From: Prevotellaceae bacterium UBA2718
Lineage (GTDB): Bacteria; Bacteroidota; Bacteroidia; Bacteroidales; Bacteroidaceae
Assembly (NCBI GenBank): GCA_002353975.1
Contig: DEKQ01000027.1
Coordinates: 302-20,055, forward strand
DNA length: 19,754 nucleotides
Reading direction: 5' to 3'
Below, piece after piece: positions 8,045-12,600 of this stretch. Position 1 is the first letter of the stretch. Every line of letters starts with the position of its first letter. The translations under genes were made by a program, and so were the position numbers. The notes under the pieces were generated by a model, which did no database searches, was not told the origin of the DNA, and saw only the letters and a list, made by a program, of their open reading frames with translations.

Positions 8045-8121
8045 TATGCCCATTACCCCCCATAAATGCCCATTACCCCCATCAACCCCATCAACCCCAT
8101 CAACCCCATAAAATCAACCCA
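8045..8121. repeat. CCCCATCAA-type short tandem repeats
   Basis: In the spacer before the DUF5020 gene, ATAAATGCCCATTACCCCC-like sequence occurs twice, followed by three or more 9-bp CCCCATCAA units and a degraded end. A similar C-rich CCCATTAT/CCCCATCAA stretch precedes the DUF4956 gene at 15489-15548. Confidence 0.8.
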
Positions 8122-8124
8122 ACA

Positions 8125-8847
8125 ATGAAACAGAACCCATTCCTCATCACTCTCTTCACTCTCCTGTTCTCAGCCCTCACCACTACTAATGCCCAGAACA
8201 TCCAGGTGCACTATGACTTTGGCCGTAACATCTACACCGGCGCCGAGGCGAGCCGCTCAAAGGTCACCATAACCCTCGAGCAGTTCAAGGCCGACAACCT
8301 GGGCCAGTGGTACTACTTCGTGGATGCCGACCTGTCAAGTCGCTTCTTCGAGAGCGCCTACACTGAGATCTCACGCGAGTTTAAGTTTGGCAAGCAGTCA
8401 CCCTTCTCTGCCCACATAGAGTACAACGGCGGACTGAGCCGCAACGGCAGCTTCCAGCAGGCAGGCCTCGTAGGCGCAGCATGGAACGGACACAACAGCG
8501 ACTTCTCCAAGACCTACAGCGTGCAGCTGATGTATAAGCAGTACTTCAAGAGCTACGACACCACCCGCTCCTACGCCTCTGCCCAGCTCACCGGCGTGTG
8601 GGGGCTGCACTTCCTCAACAGAAAGCTCACCTTCTCCGGCTTCATAGACTTCTGGCGCGGCGAGAAGGCCAACGGCCACGGATGCCTCGTCATACTCTCC
8701 GAGCCTCAACTGTGGTACAACTTCACCAAGCACTTCTCCTTAGGCACCGAGTGGGAATTCTCCAACAACTTCGTCTATAACAGCGACCCCAACAGCACCC
8801 AGACATTCTTCTGGAACCCAACACTCGCCGTGAAGTTTAACCTGTAA
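8125..8847 (+). CDS. DUF5020 outer-membrane protein (Tsx-like nucleoside/base channel)
   Basis: 240 residues. An N-terminal signal peptide ends at about residue 23 (TTNA, then QNIQVHYDFGR). The mature part is rich in alternating aromatic/polar strands (WYYFVDADLSSRFF, LWYNFTKHFSLGTEWEF) and ends in a short hydrophobic strand VKFNL, typical of an outer-membrane beta-barrel. QVHYDFGR and the overall pattern match the DUF5020 family, distantly related to the Tsx nucleoside channels of proteobacteria as I recall. As third gene after xpt and the NCS2 permease, it probably supplies the outer-membrane step of purine base or nucleoside uptake. Role inferred from context; the barrel nature is well supported. 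Confidence 0.85.
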   Translation: MKQNPFLITLFTLLFSALTTTNAQNIQVHYDFGRNIYTGAEASRSKVTITLEQFKADNLGQWYYFVDADLSSRFFESAYTEISREFKFGKQSPFSAHIEYNGGLSRNGSFQQAGLVGAAWNGHNSDFSKTYSVQLMYKQYFKSYDTTRSYASAQLTGVWGLHFLNRKLTFSGFIDFWRGEKANGHGCLVILSEPQLWYNFTKHFSLGTEWEFSNNFVYNSDPNSTQTFFWNPTLAVKFNL

Positions 8848-8878
8848 AACCTCCTCCCGGCCTCAAACCCCTACCCAG

Positions 8879-8897
8879 CCTCCCCCAAAGGGGGAGG
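8879..8897 (+). terminator. GC-rich hairpin after the purine-uptake genes
   Basis: CCTCCCCC (8879-8886), AAA, GGGGGAGG (8890-8897): perfect 8-bp GC arms 32 bases after the DUF5020 stop. No T-run follows, so termination is only likely. It may equally be part of the repeat family. Confidence 0.5.
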
Positions 8898-9068
8898 AGC
8901 ACCCCACCCGCCACCGTGCCCTGCGCTTCTCCACTCCGCCACCGCCACCGTGCCCTGCGGTTCTTTGCTCTGCCACCGCCACCGTGCCCTGCGGTTCTCC
9001 GCAGGGAAAAGCCCCCAAAGGCGGAGGAGCACTAAGCACTCAGAACACGCTGACATTCAGTGCATTGC

Positions 9069-9105
9069 AATAGTAGGTCTTTTACTCGGTAAAAGACCTA
9101 CTATT
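9069..9105. repeat. Perfect 17-bp-arm inverted repeat with flanking 9-bp direct repeats
   Basis: The arms 9069-9085 and 9089-9105 are perfectly complementary with a TCG loop. GCAATAGTA occurs at 9067-9075 and again at 9111-9119, overlapping the left end and following the right end. No run of T follows. Possible terminator, residue of a small palindromic mobile element, or protein-binding site between the purine genes and hicAB. Confidence 0.85.
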
Positions 9106-9136
9106 AGAACGCAATAGTAAAATAATGGCAGAAAAG

Positions 9137-9168
9137 TTTGGTTGTTAGTACCAAAATTAGTACCTTTG
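9137..9168 (+). promoter_or_regulatory. hicAB promoter with overlapping operator-like direct repeats
   Basis: TTTG (9137-9140), 20 bases, TACCTTTG (9161-9168): a full Bacteroidetes promoter, 22 bases before the hicA ATG. TTAGTACC is repeated at 9145-9152 and 9157-9164, 12 bases apart, between the two boxes and overlapping the -7 box, where a ribbon-helix-helix antitoxin would block polymerase. Autoregulation is inferred. Confidence 0.8.
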
Positions 9169-9190
9169 CACCCAAAGAAATAATGCCATT

Positions 9191-9451
9191 ATGGGTTCAA
9201 AGGAGAAATTGGTTGAGCGATTTAAGAAACGACCTAAGGATTTTACATACGAAGAAACGCTAAGTCTTCTGGCATACTTTGGCTATACGGAGCATACGAA
9301 AGGAAACACGTCAGGTTCGCGTGTCAGGTTCAAGAATGAGGAAACCGGGGCCTATATAGACATACATCGTCCGCATCCCGGAAGCATTATGAAAGAGTGG
9401 ATGGTGAAGACCATATATCAGCATTTGAAAAATCTCAAACTAATAAAGTAA
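9191..9451 (+). CDS. hicA: HicA-family mRNA interferase toxin
   Basis: 86 residues, ATG at 9191, 22 bases after the -7 box. HicA toxins are small double-stranded-RNA-binding-fold ribonucleases that cut mRNA and tmRNA. The segment GSRVRFKNEETGAYIDIHRPHPGSIMKEWMVK corresponds to the family's central beta-strands, the HRPHP loop and the following helix. The classical short HicA has G-S-H with a catalytic His; here the position reads SGSRVRF (Arg44), while His59 and His62 remain. This longer version with N-terminal KEKLVERFKKRPKDFTYEE occurs in Bacteroidetes as I recall, so Arg is probably a subfamily trait, but the activity of this protein is unproven. It is followed after 15 bases by the HicB antitoxin gene, forming a two-gene operon in toxin-first order. 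Confidence 0.87.
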   Translation: MGSKEKLVERFKKRPKDFTYEETLSLLAYFGYTEHTKGNTSGSRVRFKNEETGAYIDIHRPHPGSIMKEWMVKTIYQHLKNLKLIK

Positions 9452-9466
9452 GGATATCAAAGAAAG

Positions 9467-9814
9467 ATGGATTACTTGGAATATAAAGGCTACAAGGGCA
9501 GTGTGGAGTATAGCAAAGAGGACAACTGCCTGTTTGGCAAAGTGCAGGGCATGAGCAAGGACCTGATAGCATACGAAGGTCAGACACTCGATGAGCTGCG
9601 CAAGGATTTTGAGGAGGGTGTTGACAATTATATTGAGGGTTGCAGGGCCGATGGCATAGAGCCGGCAAAACCATATAGCGGAAAACTGAACCTCAGGATG
9701 TCATCGGAACTTCACTCACGCATAGCAGCTATTGTGGCTGCTACGGGCACTACTATTAATGATTTCATTAACCGTGCCATCAAGAACGAACTGAAAAAGA
9801 CTGCTGCCTGGTAA
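9467..9814 (+). CDS. hicB: HicB-family antitoxin with C-terminal DNA-binding domain
   Basis: 115 residues. N-terminal half (about 1-65, YKGSVEYSKEDNCLFGKVQGM then ITYEGQTLDELRKDFEEGVDNYI-like) is the partially degraded RNase H fold typical of HicB; DLIAYEG and the DELRKDFEEGVD helix are characteristic. The C-terminal part (about 72-112: GKLNLRMSSELHSRIAAIVA, then TTINDFINRAIKNEL) is a ribbon-helix-helix (Arc/CopG type) domain. It would neutralise the HicA product and repress the promoter at 9137-9168 through the TTAGTACC repeats. The frame starts 15 bases after hicA. The two sit between the purine-uptake operon and the beta-helix/VTC region and are not obviously related in function to either. 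Confidence 0.88.
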   Translation: MDYLEYKGYKGSVEYSKEDNCLFGKVQGMSKDLIAYEGQTLDELRKDFEEGVDNYIEGCRADGIEPAKPYSGKLNLRMSSELHSRIAAIVAATGTTINDFINRAIKNELKKTAAW

Positions 9815-9826
9815 CTACACAGATAT

Positions 9827-9856
9827 TTCGCTGAAAAAAACGGGCTGTTCGCTGAA
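9827..9856 (+). promoter_or_regulatory. Putative LytTR-type operator 1 (paired 9-bp direct repeat)
   Basis: TTCGCTGAA at 9827-9835 and 9848-9856: identical 9-bp repeats, 12-bp spacer, 21 bp start to start. They lie 29 bp upstream of the -7 box at 9886-9893. The geometry equals the LytTR-family pattern (two 9-bp repeats with a 12-13 bp spacer), and TTCG(C/T)TGAA partly fits the published consensus [TA][AC][CA]GTTN[AG][TG]. The encoded LytTR regulator at 18529-19293 is the obvious candidate binder. Confidence 0.6.
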
Positions 9857-9881
9857 AAGATTTTCGCGGACAGCCCGTTTT
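9837..9881 (+). terminator. Inverted repeat: hicAB terminator / promoter-adjacent hairpin
   Basis: AAAACGGGCTGT (9837-9848) pairs with ACAGCCCGTTTT (9870-9881), and the stem extends inward through a G-T pair, CGC/GCG and AAAA/TTTT to a two-base loop. The 3' arm ends in TTTT, so it can act as an intrinsic terminator for hicAB. It ends only four bases before the next gene's -7 box. The same hairpin recurs at 12034-12078. Confidence 0.7.
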
Positions 9882-9893
9882 GCCGTACCTTTG
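9862..9893 (+). promoter_or_regulatory. Promoter of the first beta-helix gene
   Basis: TACCTTTG at 9886-9893 matches TAnnTTTG. The best -33 is TTTC (9862-9865), 20 bases upstream, an imperfect TTTG, as expected for an activator-dependent promoter. Expected start near 9900. Confidence 0.65.
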
Positions 9894-9897
9894 CTCC

Positions 9898-9941
9898 GTC
9901 AAAACAGTATTTTTCACCAGTCAAAACAGTATTTTTCACCA
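9898..9941 (+). repeat. Perfect 22-bp tandem duplication in the leader
   Basis: A 22-bp unit (GTCAAAACAG followed by TATTTTTCACCA) occurs twice, at 9898-9919 and 9920-9941, at or just after the expected transcription start. The 22-bp period equals about two helical turns. It is absent from the related promoter at 12059-12089. Confidence 0.9.
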
Positions 9942-9967
9942 AAAACATAAATAATAAAAGAAAAGAT

Positions 9968-11740
9968 ATGAACAAGACATTGATTACAACCATGCTCACG
10001 GCATGTATGACGCTGATGACGGCGTGTTCGTCAGATGACTCATTTGAATTAGACTCTGTGACACAGGGCAACTCCACCAGCGACGGAGCTACGGGTGGCA
10101 ATACCGGTACGGGCAGCAGCACGGCAACAGGGAGCCTGACCTCCTTTACCGTCAACATCGACAAGACGACGACTGAACCTACCAGCGGCATTGCGGCGGC
10201 CTATTACCCGGAGGACGAGGACAATCTGGAGAACAACAGTTTTGACACGCAGATAGACATCAACCTGTCGAACCCCACGGCCAAGACTGAGAATGGTGTG
10301 ACCGTCACCGTCAACGGCGGACATATCATAGCCAACCACGGGTCGGAGAAAGGCATCTGCTACTACGTCACCGGCTCGACCAGCAACGGCTCACTGACCA
10401 TCGTGGGCGACAAGAAGTATGAGGTTATCCTGAGCGGTGTGGATATCACCAACCCCGACTCGGCAGCCCTCAACCTGCTCAGCAAGAAGCGTGCATTCGT
10501 CATGCTGGACGACGGTACCACCAACAAACTGACCGACGGCAGCACCTCGATGAGCGACCATAAGGGTGCCCTGTACTGCAAGGGCAAGCTGCTGTTCAAC
10601 GGCAACGGTGCACTGGAGGTTTACGGTAACTACAACAACGGCATCCACTCGGCTGACTACATCATCTTCAACACGGGCAATAACATCTACGCCAAGTCCA
10701 CCGCCAATCATGGCATCAAGGCCAACGACGGCGTGTTCATCAACGGCGGCATACTGAACGTGGAAGTCAGCGCGGCAGCCGCCAAGGGCATCAACAGTGA
10801 GTCGGACATCACCGTCAACGGCGGACGTACCACCGTCATCACCACGGGTAACGGCACGTGGGACACCGAGGATCTGGAGGCAAAGGGCGCTGCCTGCATC
10901 AAGTGCGACTCCATCTTCACCATCAACGGCGGCGAGCTGTGGCTCAAGAGCACGGGTAGCGGCGGCAAGGGCATCAACGCCGACATGGACGGATACTTCA
11001 ACGGCGGCAATACCTACATCATCACTACCGGCAGCCAATACAAGTCGAACAACGACACGGCATCGCCCAAGGGCATCAAGATAGACGGTGACATTGACAT
11101 CAGCGACGGACGCATCTGGGTGCGCACCGACGGCACCAACGGCGAGGGCATTGAGTCGAAGAGCACACTGAACATCAGCGGAGGCGAGGTGGCCTGCTAT
11201 GCCTACGACGACGCTATCAACTCAAAGAGCCACATGACCATCAGCGGAGGCTACGTCTTTGCACTGGGTCAGCACAATGACGGCATCGATGCCAACGGCA
11301 ACTGCTACATCAAGGGCGGCCTGGTCTATGCCAGCTGTTCTGGCTCACCAGAGGTAGCCATTGATGCCAATACGGAGATCGGCTGCAAACTCTACGTGCA
11401 GGGCGGCACACTGGTTGCCGTAGGCGGACTGGAGAGCGGCAGTAGCCTCAGCCAGTCGTGCTATCAGGCCTCATGGAGCGCCAACACCTGGTATGCGCTG
11501 ACCTATGGCAGCAACACCTTCGCCTTCAAGACCCCATCGAGCGGCGGCAGCGGCCTGGTAGTCTCAGCACCATACACACCTACCCTGCTGTCAGGTGTCA
11601 CCGTGTCAGGCGGCACATCCTACTTCGGAGGCTTTGGCAGCATCGGAGGCACCGTCAGCGGAGGCAGCACCGTGTCGCTCTCGTCCTACACGGGCGGCAA
11701 CGGTATGGGTGGCATGGGCGGCGGACCAGGATGGCGTTGA
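9968..11740 (+). CDS. Surface lipoprotein with Cthe_2159-type carbohydrate-binding beta-helix
   Basis: 590 residues. The N-terminus is a lipoprotein signal with lipobox LMTAC; Cys20 would be lipidated, and the following SSDD resembles the acidic Bacteroidetes surface-export signal. A Thr/Gly/Ser linker runs to about residue 85. Residues about 90-560 are many 20-25-residue repeats of the pattern [IV]xxxDxx[IM]x[IV][NS]GG (VNGG, INGG, ISGG, KGG), with DAIN, GIDANGN and EVAIDANTE motifs, as in the Cthe_2159 (PF14262) right-handed parallel beta-helix family that binds acidic polysaccharides. The C-terminus is Gly-rich (GGMGGGPGWR). It is a close paralogue of the 12601-14589 product (shared DTEDLEAK/DTDDLETK, LKSTGSGGKG, GEGIESK). 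Probably an outer-surface adhesin or polymer-bound protein; the ligand is unknown. Transcribed from the putative LytTR-type promoter. Confidence 0.88.
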   Translation: MNKTLITTMLTACMTLMTACSSDDSFELDSVTQGNSTSDGATGGNTGTGSSTATGSLTSFTVNIDKTTTEPTSGIAAAYYPEDEDNLENNSFDTQIDINLSNPTAKTENGVTVTVNGGHIIANHGSEKGICYYVTGSTSNGSLTIVGDKKYEVILSGVDITNPDSAALNLLSKKRAFVMLDDGTTNKLTDGSTSMSDHKGALYCKGKLLFNGNGALEVYGNYNNGIHSADYIIFNTGNNIYAKSTANHGIKANDGVFINGGILNVEVSAAAAKGINSESDITVNGGRTTVITTGNGTWDTEDLEAKGAACIKCDSIFTINGGELWLKSTGSGGKGINADMDGYFNGGNTYIITTGSQYKSNNDTASPKGIKIDGDIDISDGRIWVRTDGTNGEGIESKSTLNISGGEVACYAYDDAINSKSHMTISGGYVFALGQHNDGIDANGNCYIKGGLVYASCSGSPEVAIDANTEIGCKLYVQGGTLVAVGGLESGSSLSQSCYQASWSANTWYALTYGSNTFAFKTPSSGGSGLVVSAPYTPTLLSGVTVSGGTSYFGGFGSIGGTVSGGSTVSLSSYTGGNGMGGMGGGPGWR

Positions 11741-11758
11741 CTGACCCCCCTCCACCCG

Positions 11759-11962
11759 ATGCCAGTACCCAGGTTCCACTTCTGGATGGAGTTCTGGAAC
11801 AACAGCGAGGAGGAGATGCCAATGATGCCGGAAAGGCCGGAGATGCCTATGAAACCAGAGATGCCAATGATGCCGGAGAGACCGGAGCAATCGCCATTTG
11901 ACAATGACATTCAGCCAGGACCACCGCCCGGCAGTCCGCCTCCACCATTCCAAGACAAATAG
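11759..11962 (+). CDS. Possible small Met/Pro/Glu-rich protein
   Basis: 67 codons starting 18 bases after, and in the same frame as, the preceding gene's TGA. Residues 19-43 are a repeat: MMPERPE occurs twice around EMPMKPEMP. The two MMPERPE copies use different codons (GAA/GAG, AGG/AGA) and the surrounding EMP copies use CCT/CCA; all differences are synonymous, which suggests selection on the protein. It ends in PGPPPGSPPPPFQDK. No signal peptide, and no recognised family. Alternatives: a read-through C-terminal extension of the beta-helix lipoprotein across TGA, or a decayed tail. The Met/Pro/Glu/Arg composition and the PPPF ending resemble residues 108-165 of the histidine kinase at 17282. 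Moderate confidence only. Confidence 0.45.
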   Translation: MPVPRFHFWMEFWNNSEEEMPMMPERPEMPMKPEMPMMPERPEQSPFDNDIQPGPPPGSPPPPFQDK

Positions 11963-11981
11963 CACTGTACAACATCTTTTT

Positions 11982-12022
11982 AAGCCGACTTTCTCATCAC
12001 TGCGTATGAAGGAAGTCGGCTT
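11982..12022. repeat. Inverted repeat before the second promoter
   Basis: AAGCCGACTT (11982-11991) and AAGTCGGCTT (12013-12022): perfect 10-bp arms with a 21-base spacer, ending one base before operator 2. It may be a weak terminator for the upstream gene. Confidence 0.65.
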
Positions 12023-12023
12023 A

Positions 12024-12053
12024 TTCGCTGAAAAAAACGGGCTGTTCGCTGAA
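12024..12053 (+). promoter_or_regulatory. Putative LytTR-type operator 2 (paired 9-bp direct repeat)
   Basis: TTCGCTGAA at 12024-12032 and 12045-12053, 21 bp start to start, 28 bp upstream of the -7 box at 12082-12089. It is part of a 57-bp block (12024-12080) identical to 9827-9883. Confidence 0.6.
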
Positions 12054-12078
12054 AAGATTTTCGCGGACAGCCCGTTTT
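12034..12078 (+). terminator. Second copy of the promoter-adjacent hairpin
   Basis: The same stem as at 9837-9881: arms AAAACGGGCTGT (12034-12045) and ACAGCCCGTTTT (12067-12078), with the T-run at the 3' end. It could end transcription from the lipoprotein gene just before the next promoter. Confidence 0.65.
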
Positions 12079-12089
12079 GCGTACCTTTG
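12059..12089 (+). promoter_or_regulatory. Promoter of the small secreted protein and second beta-helix gene
   Basis: TACCTTTG at 12082-12089, with TTTC (12059-12062) 19 bases upstream as an imperfect -33. The start would be near 12096, giving a leader of about 43 bases to the ATG at 12139. Confidence 0.65.
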
Positions 12090-12138
12090 TGGCAACAAAA
12101 AGCAAAAAAGAGTAATCATTTTATAAAAACTTAGAACG

Positions 12139-12540
12139 ATGAAAAAGAGACTATTGCTACTAATGATGATGGTAGGTGCGCTGGCCGTACATGCCGACAC
12201 TTATCCCTATCTGACGTTCATCACCACTGACGGCACTAAGACCTCGCTGCCTGCATCGGGCCTCAGCCTGGCCATCTCGGGCTCCAACCTTGTGGCTACA
12301 GACGGCAGCACATCCAAGACGTTCACCCTGACAGACCTGAGCTCCATGCATTTCTCTGCCGCAAGCGAGAGCAGCGTTACCGGCATTGATGCCGTGGGGG
12401 CATCTGCGACAGGAGAGAAAGTCAGCGTGTTCACACTCAACGGAGTGCGCATGGGAACATACGACAGCGTGGAGGCAGCAAGAAATGCGCTGCCCGCAGG
12501 CGTATATATAATAGGTAAAAAGAAAATAGTGATAGAGTAA
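12139..12540 (+). CDS. Small secreted protein with T9SS-like C-terminal segment
   Basis: 133 residues. The signal peptide covers residues 1-19 (KKRLLLLMMMVGALAVHA). Residues 21-75 (TFITTDGTKTSLPASGLSL through TFTLTDLSSMHFS) resemble the N-terminal module of the next gene's product (NVTYQFPAAS through KTFNLSDITSMKVDES). The last 40 residues, VSVFTLNGVRMG through LPAGVYIIGKKKIVIE, follow the pattern of the C-terminal sorting segment common in Bacteroidales secreted proteins (y-x-L-x-G-x-r then G-v-Y-i-i-x-g-k-K). So it is exported and perhaps handled by a type IX secretion route. Function unknown. It may cap or accompany the beta-helix protein encoded 60 bases downstream, with which it shares a promoter. 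Confidence 0.8.
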   Translation: MKKRLLLLMMMVGALAVHADTYPYLTFITTDGTKTSLPASGLSLAISGSNLVATDGSTSKTFTLTDLSSMHFSAASESSVTGIDAVGASATGEKVSVFTLNGVRMGTYDSVEAARNALPAGVYIIGKKKIVIE

Positions 12541-12600
12541 TGCTGAATGCATAATGCATAATTAAGAATGCATAATTCAAAATTAAGAATTAAGAAGGCA
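12541..12600. repeat. AT-rich repeat spacer
   Basis: Consists mainly of GCATAATGCATAATTAAGAA-like sequence, with three TGCATAAT copies and two AATTAAGAA copies. Similar AT-rich strings sit at 4294-4322 and 15464-15490. No promoter box is visible, so the downstream gene is probably co-transcribed with the small secreted protein. Confidence 0.65.

Larger units (their letters stand above)
8848..9130. repeat. Repeat-filled spacer downstream of the DUF5020 gene
   Basis: Contains the same CCCCTACCCAGCC string as 6496-6509, a strong hairpin (8879-8897), three more REP-like copies at 8911-8930, 8945-8964 and 8979-8998, the hairpin CCCTGCGG-TTCT-CCGCAGGG (8987-9006), a second partial copy of the CCCCCAAAGG hairpin near 9011, and the perfect hairpin at 9069-9105. 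I see no coding sequence in it. Confidence 0.8.

Noticed and set aside
6496..9010. CRISPR array suspected from the repeated CCACCGTGCCC units
   Set aside because: Spacing between copies is irregular, units are palindromic and dispersed to 17012, and no cas gene is present.
11606..11965. Minus-strand ORFs of 119 and 74 codons across the end of the lipoprotein gene
   Set aside because: Antisense shadows of the Gly-rich tail and the Met/Pro-rich ORF, with low-complexity Trp/His translation.
12568..12600. Upstream ATG for the second beta-helix protein
   Set aside because: It lies in an AT-rich repeat and would put 11 charged residues before a good signal peptide.
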